DNA of 14,612 bases, taken from NCBI GenBank assembly GCA_045591645.1, contig JAZNTG010000070.1:1-14612 (forward strand). Reading direction: 5' to 3'. Shown piece by piece: positions 1 through 4,936 of the stretch; position 1 is the stretch's first letter, and the number at the start of each line of letters is the position of its first letter. A model generated the notes under the pieces. The model made no database searches. It had not been told where the DNA came from and worked only from the letters and a program-made list of their open reading frames with translations. The DNA is from SFWF01 sp045591645 (GTDB lineage Bacteria > Bacillota > Clostridia > Oscillospirales > Acutalibacteraceae). Position numbers and translations under genes: made by a program.

Positions 1-82
1 GACTACCGGGTTGATAGGCAGCATGTGTAAGTGTGGTGACACATTCAGCTAGGCTGTACTAATAGACCGAGGGCTTGACCTT
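1..82 (+). rRNA. 23S ribosomal RNA, 3' end only (partial)
   Basis: The first 80 or so bases match the conserved end of bacterial 23S rRNA: the segment reading CTAGGCTGTACTAATAGACC followed by GAGGGCTTGACC, close to the usual 3' terminus. The gene enters the window from the left, so only its last bases are seen. The exact mature end is uncertain by a few bases. It is followed after about 65 bases by a tRNA rather than by 5S rRNA. Confidence 0.93.
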
Positions 83-147
83 TTTCGTTCCTCAATGGTT
101 TGCTAACATTCATCTTTGTTCAGTTTTTAAGGTGTGATTAAAGATTT

Positions 148-223
148 GCACCATTAGCTCAGTTGGTAGAGCACCTGACTCTTAATCAGGGTGTCCCGGG
201 TTCGAGTCCCTGATGGTGCACCA
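148..223 (+). tRNA. tRNA-Lys (anticodon CTT)
   Basis: The 7-bp acceptor stem GCACCAT pairs with ATGGTGC, followed by discriminator A and an encoded CCA. The D-arm has AGCTCAGTTGGTAGAGC, the anticodon arm has loop CTCTTAA, giving anticodon CTT (Lys), and the T-arm has GGGTTCGAGTCCC. All cloverleaf parts are present over 76 bases. The gene lies between 23S and 5S rRNA, so it is probably cut from the rRNA precursor. Confidence 0.96.
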
Positions 224-282
224 CTTAGTTAAAACCAGCAATCAGCTGTTTTTATAAAGTACGCCTCGTGCGTATGATATGT

Positions 283-358
283 GGCCCGTTGGTCAAGTGG
301 CCTAAGACTCCGGCCTCTCACGCCGGCAACACGAGTTCGAATCTCGTACGGGTCACCA
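283..358 (+). tRNA. tRNA-Glu (anticodon CTC)
   Basis: The acceptor stem GGCCCGT pairs with ACGGGTC (one G-T pair), followed by discriminator A and an encoded CCA. The D-arm region is GTTGGTCAAGTGGCC, the anticodon loop CTCTCAC gives anticodon CTC (Glu), and the T-arm contains GAGTTCGAATCTC. This is the second tRNA in the 23S-5S spacer. Confidence 0.95.
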
Positions 359-409
359 CATTTTTCAAATGAATAATTTAGGTATGAGCAGTATATACTG
401 TTTATATAG

Positions 410-524
<115 letters not shown>

Positions 525-532
525 ACTTATAT

Positions 533-608
533 TCCTCGTTAGCTCAGTCGGTAGAGCGCGCGGCTGTTAACCGCGTTGTCGTTGGTTCGAGTCCAACACG
601 GGGAGCCA
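533..608 (+). tRNA. tRNA-Asn (anticodon GTT)
   Basis: The acceptor stem TCCTCGT pairs with ACGGGGA (one T-G pair), followed by discriminator G and an encoded CCA. The D-arm is TAGCTCAGTCGGTAGAGC, the anticodon loop CTGTTAA gives anticodon GTT (Asn), and the T-arm is TTGGTTCGAGTCCAA. It is the last gene of the rRNA operon, 8 bases after 5S. The operon terminator starts two bases after its CCA. Confidence 0.96.
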
Positions 609-609
609 G

Positions 610-645
610 AAAAAACTCCTTGTTCGAAAGAACAAGGAGTTTTTT
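610..645 (+). terminator. Intrinsic terminator of the rRNA operon
   Basis: A perfect stem CTCCTTGTTC/GAACAAGGAG closes on a GAAA loop. It is flanked by an A-run and a T-run, so it could also stop transcription from the other side. It directly follows tRNA-Asn and ends the rRNA-tRNA transcript. Confidence 0.93.
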
Positions 646-646
646 C

Positions 647-822
647 AGTTATATTCGCCTTTCGGCGAGTTATATTGAGCTTCGCTCAGTTATATTTGCT
701 TCGCAAGTGATATTCGCTTCGCGAGTTTTAAAATGCGAATATAATATCACTTTTGCGTAAGCAAAAATATCACTATGCCGCAAGGCATAATATCACTCTG
801 TGCAAAGCACAGAATATCACTA
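647..822. repeat. Array of small hairpins with inverted halves
   Basis: About seven short palindromes of 4-8 bp stem, most with TTCG, GTAA, GCAA or AAAG-type loops, are joined by a conserved linker. In the left half (647-725) the linker reads AGTTATATT or AGTGATATT. In the right half (735-820) it reads AATATCACT, the reverse complement. The halves meet at TTTTAAAA (726-733). Stem sequences differ between units while linkers are kept. I see no open frame. The array sits between the rRNA terminator and the first cassette promoter, and a related array (linker ATATCATC) closes the block at 4775-4853. It resembles REP/BIME-like intergenic elements in style, but I do not recognise a named family. 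Confidence 0.8.
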
Positions 823-827
823 ATATC

Positions 828-878
828 TTGCGCCTCCACCGCTTTTATGATATAATACACTTAAAGGTTGGTGATGAT
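828..878 (+). promoter_or_regulatory. Cassette A promoter and RBS
   Basis: The -35 box TTGCGC (828-833), a 17-base spacer ending in TTTTATGA, and the -10 box TATAAT (851-856) make an extended -10 promoter (TG one base before the box). The site GGTTGGTGAT follows just before ATG 879. The same TTTTATGN-TATAMT block and GGNGGTGAT site recur before each of the next four genes. Confidence 0.85.
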
Positions 879-1106
879 ATGGCATTTAAAACTAATCCAT
901 ATTTAGAAAAAATAGAAAAGAAACACCCGAAATTATTTTTTGTAATAAGCTTAATTGTTTCGGTGTTAGTTTTACTTTTTGGTTTGTGGTATCTATTTGA
1001 GTTCAAAGAAGATATAAATGAAGATAAAACAGTTCCCATTATATTTATTGTTTTAGGAGCATCAGGTTTAATTTCTACATTACTTTTGAATTTTTTTAAA
1101 AAATAG
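879..1106 (+). CDS. Cassette A: small two-TM membrane protein, unknown function
   Basis: A 75-residue protein. The start is fixed by the GGTTGGTGAT site; a longer in-frame extension exists upstream but would run through the promoter and hairpin array. Residues 1-17 are charged and Lys-rich, about 18-41 form a hydrophobic segment, 42-51 a short acidic loop (KEDINEDK), and about 52-72 a second hydrophobic segment ending in basic residues. This predicts an integral membrane protein with two helices and a short loop. No motif suggests a function. It is strongly AT-rich in comparison with the glm and alr genes. It is the first of five single-gene cassettes and has its own promoter and downstream repeat. 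Confidence 0.8.
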   Translation: MAFKTNPYLEKIEKKHPKLFFVISLIVSVLVLLFGLWYLFEFKEDINEDKTVPIIFIVLGASGLISTLLLNFFKK

Positions 1107-1107
1107 A

Positions 1108-1368
1108 GAAAATCCTCGGTTTTCGTCCAGTTCTTTTTCGGACCCGAAAGACAAAGCCCCAAGGACGATAAGTTCTTGGGGCTTACTTCTTACCTATTAC
1201 CTCTTCACTCTTACCTCAACCAAAAACTCCACGGGATTTTTGTGAAGTAATAAGTAAAAAGTAATAGGTAATAAGTTCGGTGTGGCTTCGCCACGGATTA
1301 TAAATGCAAGGTTTACCCCTTGCGGTGTCACCGCTTTTATGATATACTAAACCCAAGGCGGTGATGAT
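1108..1368 (+). repeat. Inter-cassette repeat copy 1
   Basis: It begins one base after the stop of gene A with GAAAATCCTCGGTTTTC and runs to the ATG of gene B. Parts in order: a conserved AGTTCTTTTTCGGAC stretch; a terminator-like stem AAGCCCCAAG/CTTGGGGCTT (1154-1184), different in sequence from the other copies; heptamer arm 1, five units of TTACYTM type (1183-1217); heptamer arm 2, the inverted arm (1244-1275); the hairpin GTGGC-TTC-GCCAC; a GCAAGG/CCTTGC hairpin; and the next promoter with RBS. Copies 2, 3 and 4 share the same order and most of the sequence. Confidence 0.88.
1320..1368 (+). promoter_or_regulatory. Cassette B promoter and RBS
   Basis: -35 TTGCGG (1320-1325), 17-base spacer, extended -10 TGA-TATACT (1343-1348), then AAGGCGGTGAT as a good Shine-Dalgarno site before ATG 1369. 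It is the 3' end of repeat copy 1. The -35 region overlaps a perfect small palindrome GCGGTG-T-CACCGC, which could affect access. Confidence 0.82.
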
Positions 1369-1842
1369 ATGTCCTTGCAAACAATTGAAATAAATTCAGT
1401 AAAAATTTCATTTGATAAAGATAAAACAAAAGAATATCGCACAGATTTAAATAAACCTTGTGATTGTCAAGATTGCAGAAATTATTATAAGCACATAGAG
1501 GAAAACAAGGGACTTCTTGAGTTTCTATGCGGATTTGGAATTGATTATAATTGTACCGAAGAAGTGTTTTCTTGGGATTTAGAGAATTATAGTGATACTT
1601 TGATTCACCATGAAGGGTATTATGGTGTTTTCGGTAAAATTGAAGGCGATGAATTTGATTTTGAAAAGTTTGGTGTAAAAATCACCTTTCAAAAAGGAGC
1701 CACCGTACCGTGTGATAGAACAGGAGAGTATTTTTGGATATGTATTGAAAGTGATTTTCCTTATATCCTTGATGAAGAAAGAGAATCACCTGTTTCTTTT
1801 TCACGAAAAATGCAATTTTTAAATTTCATTGGTAAAATTTAA
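1369..1842 (+). CDS. Cassette B: soluble protein with Cys motif, unknown function
   Basis: 157 residues, no signal peptide and no membrane segment, predicted cytoplasmic. Near the N-terminus a CDCQDC motif places three cysteines at residues 31, 33 and 36 (C-x-C-x2-C), followed by RNYYKHIEENK, a likely helix. More single cysteines follow. The rest is acidic and aromatic (FSWDLENY, GYYGVFGKIEGDEFDFEKFG, YFWICIES), as in small alpha/beta proteins. The cluster might bind a metal, but that is inference. I have a vague impression of related small Firmicutes proteins but cannot name a family, so no function is given. Start: ATG 1369 with GGCGGTGAT six bases upstream. Confidence 0.85.
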   Translation: MSLQTIEINSVKISFDKDKTKEYRTDLNKPCDCQDCRNYYKHIEENKGLLEFLCGFGIDYNCTEEVFSWDLENYSDTLIHHEGYYGVFGKIEGDEFDFEKFGVKITFQKGATVPCDRTGEYFWICIESDFPYILDEERESPVSFSRKMQFLNFIGKI

Positions 1843-1908
1843 ACTATATTCAAGAAAAAATAAAGAAAATCAGGTTTTTCACCCAGTTCTTTTTCGGACA
1901 CGAATGAC

Positions 1909-1942
1909 AAAAATCCCGTTCACGTAAGTGGGCGGGATTTTT
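1909..1942 (+). terminator. Intrinsic terminator in repeat copy 2
   Basis: A 15-bp stem (AAAAATCCCG with CGGGATTTTT, extended by TTCAC with GTGGG using two T-G pairs) closed by a GTAA tetraloop and ending in a T-run. The same element recurs in copies 3 and 4. Its symmetric A and T flanks allow action in both directions. Confidence 0.88.
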
Positions 1943-2069
1943 ACTTCTTACTTCTTCACTCTTACCTCAACCAAAAACTCCACGGGATTTTTGGGAAGTA
2001 ATAAGTAAGAAGTAATAGGTAATAAGTTCGGTGTGGCTTCGCCACGAATTATATATACAACGCTCCGCA

Positions 2070-2117
2070 TTGATTTGTTCCTGTTTTTATGTTATACTAC
2101 ACATAGGCGGTGATTGT
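2070..2117 (+). promoter_or_regulatory. Cassette C promoter and RBS
   Basis: -35 TTGATT (2070-2075), 17-base spacer, extended -10 TGT-TATACT (2093-2098), then TAGGCGGTGAT before ATG 2118. This promoter decides the start: an in-frame ATG at 2031 lies inside the repeat and upstream of the promoter. Confidence 0.82.
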
Positions 2118-3167
2118 ATGAAAAAATATTTAGTTATAATTTTTAGCATTTTCTTTATTTTTGTAATGACTTCGTGTGATACAAAAAATACTGATTCTAG
2201 TACAAGTAATATTTCACAAGACACAAATACAAGCAATACTGTTTACGAAGAAAATGAATCTGGGAATGTGAGTGAAGTTTCTTCATTAGGTTCCAGTTCG
2301 CTAAACAATACAAATAATACTTCAAATCAATCCACACAAAATAATTCATCACAATTTGAGCCTGTTCAATCAAAAGAGCCTGTAAGTTCAAATAACAATA
2401 GTGTTGACAGTGAGCCTATTGAAGATGAACTTGTTGGAATTAATAAATTGCGAGTGGATTATGACCTAGGAACCTGTCGAAACTTAAGCGGAAATGTCTC
2501 GGTTGTTTTGTTTTATATGGATGATTTTGAAAGCAGTTGGACACCAGAAGAAATAACAAATTTCACCGATAATGAAGTAAAACCTGGATTGGCTTTTTTG
2601 GAGAAAGAAGCAAAATTACATGGTGTAGAATTGAACTTGAGTATAAAACAAAGTTATTCATCTATCTTTTATGATGATGAAGTAATAGTAAGCACAAAAG
2701 CGACAGGACTTGCAACGATTGATGTGATTAGTCAAGCCGCGTATAGTTTGAATTATGCATCAGATAAAGAAATGCTTGCCGACTTTAAATCCCAATACGG
2801 TACCGAGGTAGTTTGCTTTACAATATTCAATAAAAACGGCACTGCGTATGCAATTAACCCAAAAAGGGGCGCGAATTTGGAAGTTGAGGAACATTGCATC
2901 GTTTTTGCTTATGACTTAAATTCTAATCGTAATGACCCAATAGGTTCACAGTCATCTATCGTTGCTCACGAAATGTTGCATCTCTTTGGCGCAGAGGATT
3001 TTTATACAACAGTCGATAGAAAAGCTCTGGCGAGAAAATATTATCCTGCCGATATTATGCTAGGAGCAAATTATTATATAATCACTAATAACATAGGTGA
3101 TGCCACCGCATTTTATATAGGTTGGAGTGATGAAGTTCCCGATGTTCTCTATAATGAGAATTGGTAG
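2118..3167 (+). CDS. Cassette C: lipoprotein zinc metalloprotease (HExxHxxGxxD)
   Basis: 349 residues. A lipoprotein signal peptide (MKKYLVIIFSIFFIFVMTSC) puts the lipidated cysteine at 20. Residues 21 to about 105 form a low-complexity linker rich in Ser, Thr, Asn and Gln, so the protein is displayed outside the membrane on a flexible tether. The rest is one globular domain. Near its end HEMLHLFGAED (284-294) fits HExxHxxGxxD: H284 and H288 as zinc ligands, E285 as the general base, D294 as the probable third ligand. Met314 in ADIML could be the Met-turn of a metzincin-type fold. Asp as third ligand is known in snapalysin-like proteases; assignment to a named family needs a profile search. 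The start is set by the cassette RBS. It is AT-rich relative to the core genes. Substrate unknown. Confidence 0.87.
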   Translation: MKKYLVIIFSIFFIFVMTSCDTKNTDSSTSNISQDTNTSNTVYEENESGNVSEVSSLGSSSLNNTNNTSNQSTQNNSSQFEPVQSKEPVSSNNNSVDSEPIEDELVGINKLRVDYDLGTCRNLSGNVSVVLFYMDDFESSWTPEEITNFTDNEVKPGLAFLEKEAKLHGVELNLSIKQSYSSIFYDDEVIVSTKATGLATIDVISQAAYSLNYASDKEMLADFKSQYGTEVVCFTIFNKNGTAYAINPKRGANLEVEEHCIVFAYDLNSNRNDPIGSQSSIVAHEMLHLFGAEDFYTTVDRKALARKYYPADIMLGANYYIITNNIGDATAFYIGWSDEVPDVLYNENW

Positions 3168-3223
3168 GAAAAGAATCTTATTTTACTCGGTTTTCGCATA
3201 GTTCTTTTTCGGGCACGAGAGCC

Positions 3224-3257
3224 AAAAATCCCGTTCACGTAAGTGGGCGGGATTTTT
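3224..3257 (+). terminator. Intrinsic terminator in repeat copy 3
   Basis: Same 34-base element as in copies 2 and 4: 15-bp stem, GTAA loop and T-run, placed about 60 bases after the stop of gene C. Confidence 0.88.
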
Positions 3258-3352
3258 ACTTCTTACTTCTTACCTCTTCACTCTTACCTCAAAATGAAAT
3301 AAGCAATGGGATTTTTGGGAAGTAATAAGTAAGAAGTAATAGGTAATAAGTA

Positions 3353-3401
3353 TTGCGCCTTTGCCACTTTTATGCTATACTACACCCAAGGCGGTGATTA
3401 T
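3353..3401 (+). promoter_or_regulatory. Cassette D promoter and RBS
   Basis: -35 TTGCGC (3353-3358), 17-base spacer, extended -10 TGC-TATACT (3376-3381), then AAGGCGGTGAT before ATG 3402. Confidence 0.84.
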
Positions 3402-3926
3402 ATGAAAAACAAAACCCCTCATCCAGAGCGATATTATTATGCTTCGTTAATATGTTTGATTTTGCTTTTTTTGAACTATTATCGTACTGATGGTTGGACG
3501 GGTGATAAGCCGTTTTCAGAATTTGCCGGGCGAGATTGGCAATTACTTGCCATTTTTTTAATTGAAGAGTTTATTATTATTTGCGCTATGGTAGTATGTT
3601 GGCTTTTAGGTAATAAAAATACTAAAAAGCGAACGGCAATGTTTATCGAGCAATGGGAAAAAGATAAATATTCAGGCATTAAACTTGGTGATTATGATTA
3701 TGTATGGTTTGATTTTTCCAATACTGCACGAGCTTTAATTTTGAAACAGGATAATCAGTTTAAGTTGTATGTTCAAGGGTATGATGAACACACTAGAAAT
3801 TGGGAAACAGTTGGATGGGTAAGTGTTTATGATAGTTTAGATGCGGTAAAGAGAGCGTTGTACTACGAATGTGAATTTTATTGTGAAGAAAATGTCGAAT
3901 TAGATGAAATACATAAAGAAGAATAA
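3402..3926 (+). CDS. Cassette D: two-TM protein with cytoplasmic C-terminal domain, unknown
   Basis: 174 residues. Hydrophobic segments at about 12-28 (YASLICLILLFLNYY) and about 47-70 (LLAIFLIEEFIIICAMVVCWLL) are separated by a short polar loop. The Lys/Arg-rich NKNTKKR after the second segment predicts that the C-terminal domain lies in the cytoplasm. That domain (about 78-174) is rich in aromatic and acidic residues (DYDYVWFDFSN, GWVSVYDSLDAVKRALYYECEF). I do not recognise a family. The start is chosen by the cassette RBS; a slightly longer in-frame start at 3372 falls inside the promoter. Single-gene unit with the terminator of copy 4 downstream. Confidence 0.82.
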   Translation: MKNKTPHPERYYYASLICLILLFLNYYRTDGWTGDKPFSEFAGRDWQLLAIFLIEEFIIICAMVVCWLLGNKNTKKRTAMFIEQWEKDKYSGIKLGDYDYVWFDFSNTARALILKQDNQFKLYVQGYDEHTRNWETVGWVSVYDSLDAVKRALYYECEFYCEENVELDEIHKEE

Positions 3927-3979
3927 ATTTTAAGAAAATCCTCGGTTTTTCACCCAGTTCTTTTTCGGACACGAATGAC

Positions 3980-4013
3980 AAAAATCCCGTTCACGTAAGT
4001 GGGCGGGATTTTT
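3980..4013 (+). terminator. Intrinsic terminator in repeat copy 4
   Basis: Third copy of the 15-bp stem with GTAA loop and T-run; identical in its stem to the elements at 1909 and 3224. Confidence 0.88.
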
Positions 4014-4129
4014 ACTTCTTACTTCTTACCTCTTCACTCTTACCTAAAAAGTCCTTGTGGCTTTGGGAAGTAATAAGTAAGAAGTAATAGGTAATAACTT
4101 CGGTGTGGCTTCGCCACGGATTTATATGC

Positions 4130-4178
4130 TTGCTGCTCCGCCGCTTTTATGCTATAATACACTGGAGGCGGTGATTTA
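4130..4178 (+). promoter_or_regulatory. Cassette E promoter and RBS
   Basis: -35 TTGCTG (4130-4135), 17-base spacer, extended -10 TGC-TATAAT (4153-4158), then TGGAGGCGGTGAT before ATG 4179. Confidence 0.84.
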
Positions 4179-4664
4179 ATGAGAAGAATATGTTGTATTA
4201 TTTTAGCTTTGGTTTTAGTTTCAACGCTGACTGCTTGTAGTTTTGATGAAAATACAAGATTAAATAATAATGAGGTGAGACAAATGTCTTTATTAGAGTA
4301 TTTACAGAATAATATTTCAATTAATAATACGGTAGACGAAATTATAAATGTATTTGAGGAAATGTGCAAAACTCCAATAGAAGAAGATCTTTTATTGCAT
4401 GAATACGGTGTTTATGATTTCACGGGTGAGGATTTATTTTACTATGATTTAGTAAGACAATATCCTGATGGTGAAGGAGAATATTATCAGCTCCGAGTAA
4501 GTCTTATGTTCTCTCCCGATGAAGAAAATCGTTTGCTTAATGATACTTTATGGAGTGATTATACTAACGAAAATTTCTTTGACTATATACGCAAGTCATC
4601 TGCATATGGTTATGCAAAAAATCATAAGATTAAGTCTATTGATATAAGGGTAGATCAAACTTAA
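4179..4664 (+). CDS. Cassette E: small lipoprotein, unknown function
   Basis: 161 residues. A short basic N-terminus (MRR), a hydrophobic core and the lipobox LTAC place the lipidated cysteine at 20, so the mature protein is anchored outside the membrane. The mature part is acidic, with a predicted helical stretch (about 35-65, SLLEYLQNNISINNTVDEII) followed by an aromatic region (FYYDLVRQYPDGEGEYYQLR). No catalytic motif is visible and I cannot name a family. It is the last unit of the array. Only a degenerate repeat follows, and then a different terminator and hairpin array. Confidence 0.83.
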   Translation: MRRICCIILALVLVSTLTACSFDENTRLNNNEVRQMSLLEYLQNNISINNTVDEIINVFEEMCKTPIEEDLLLHEYGVYDFTGEDLFYYDLVRQYPDGEGEYYQLRVSLMFSPDEENRLLNDTLWSDYTNENFFDYIRKSSAYGYAKNHKIKSIDIRVDQT

Positions 4665-4685
4665 TGGTTTTTTAATATTACAATT

Positions 4686-4772
4686 GAAAATCTCAGTTTT
4701 CAGGCGCATTTAATTTGTGCCATTAAGTTCAAACGTCCCAAAAAATCTCGTTCCGAAGAACGAGATTTTTTT
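4686..4772 (+). repeat. Degenerate terminal copy of the cassette repeat
   Basis: Starts 21 bases after the stop of gene E with GAAAATCTCAGTTTTC, matching the left edge of the full repeats (GAAAATCCTCGGTTTTC). The rest differs: no heptamer arms and no promoter. It ends in a strong terminator. I read it as the right border of the array. Confidence 0.55.
4740..4772 (+). terminator. Intrinsic terminator closing the cassette array
   Basis: Stem ATCTCGTTC/GAACGAGAT, CGAA loop, A-run before and seven T after. It is a different sequence from the three identical cassette terminators. Confidence 0.92.
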
Positions 4773-4774
4773 AT

Positions 4775-4853
4775 CCATTGCGAAAGCAATGGCATATCAT
4801 CACGCATTAGCGCGTATATCATCAGAGGCGGCACGCCGTTGTTGTATCTCATC
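4775..4853. repeat. Second hairpin array
   Basis: Three small hairpins (CCATTGC/GCAATGG with GAAA loop, an ACGC/GCGCGT hairpin, GGCG/CGCC) are separated by the linker ATATCATC, occurring at 4794-4801 and 4816-4823 with a degenerate third copy ending at 4853. Style and linker resemble the array at 647-822. No coding frame. Confidence 0.7.
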
Positions 4854-4866
4854 GTGTTTTTTGAGA

Positions 4867-4902
4867 TTAAGAGACTAATAAATAAAAATATAATAGTCTT
4901 AA
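4867..4902 (+). promoter_or_regulatory. Possible -10 box within an imperfect inverted repeat
   Basis: TATAAT at 4889-4894 lies 43 bases before the YwaF-family gene. There is no good -35 at 16-18 bases. The box is framed by TTAAGAGACTA (4867-4877) and TAGTCTTAA (4894-4902), an inverted repeat with two extra bases on the left. This could be a regulated promoter, but the evidence is weak. Confidence 0.4.
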
Positions 4903-4936
4903 TTTAATTGCAGATAATATAAAAGAGGTGAGAGGA

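Larger units (their letters stand above)
1865..2117 (+). repeat. Inter-cassette repeat copy 2
   Basis: It begins 22 bases after the stop of gene B with GAAAATCAGGTTTTTC and ends at ATG 2118. It carries the common terminator (1909-1942), heptamer arm 1 with four units instead of five (1941-1968), arm 2 (1995-2026), and the GTGGC-TTC-GCCAC hairpin. A divergent stretch follows, then the next promoter. The middle and heptamer parts are nearly identical to copy 1, including the loop with AAAAACTCCACGGGATTTTT. Confidence 0.88.
3168..3401 (+). repeat. Inter-cassette repeat copy 3
   Basis: Starts right after the stop of gene C. The left edge (GAAAAGAATC... CTCGGTTTTCG) is more diverged than in the other copies. 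It holds the common terminator (3224-3257), heptamer arm 1 with five units (3256-3290), a different loop, and arm 2 (3319-3350). It lacks the GTGGC-TTC-GCCAC hairpin block present in copies 1, 2 and 4, passing directly from arm 2 to the -35 box. It ends at ATG 3402. Confidence 0.87.
3934..4178 (+). repeat. Inter-cassette repeat copy 4
   Basis: Starts 7 bases after the stop of gene D with GAAAATCCTCGGTTTTTC and ends at ATG 4179. Contains the common terminator (3980-4013), heptamer arm 1 (4012-4045), a loop unlike copies 1-2, arm 2 (4067-4098), the GTGGC-TTC-GCCAC hairpin, and the next promoter. Its left half is almost identical to copy 2. Confidence 0.88.

Noticed and set aside
647..822. Hairpin array as a CRISPR array
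   Set aside because: Conserved parts are only about 9 bases, the variable parts are themselves palindromes of 11-20 bases, and the linkers change orientation halfway. No cas genes are present.
2031..2117. Upstream ATG giving a 378-residue cassette C protein
   Set aside because: It lies in the repeat, upstream of the promoter, and would hide the clear lipoprotein signal peptide that starts at 2118.
1108..4178. Cassette repeats as integron attC sites
   Set aside because: I find no paired RYYYAAC/GTTRRRY core sites and no integrase, and each cassette carries its own promoter, unlike typical integron cassettes.
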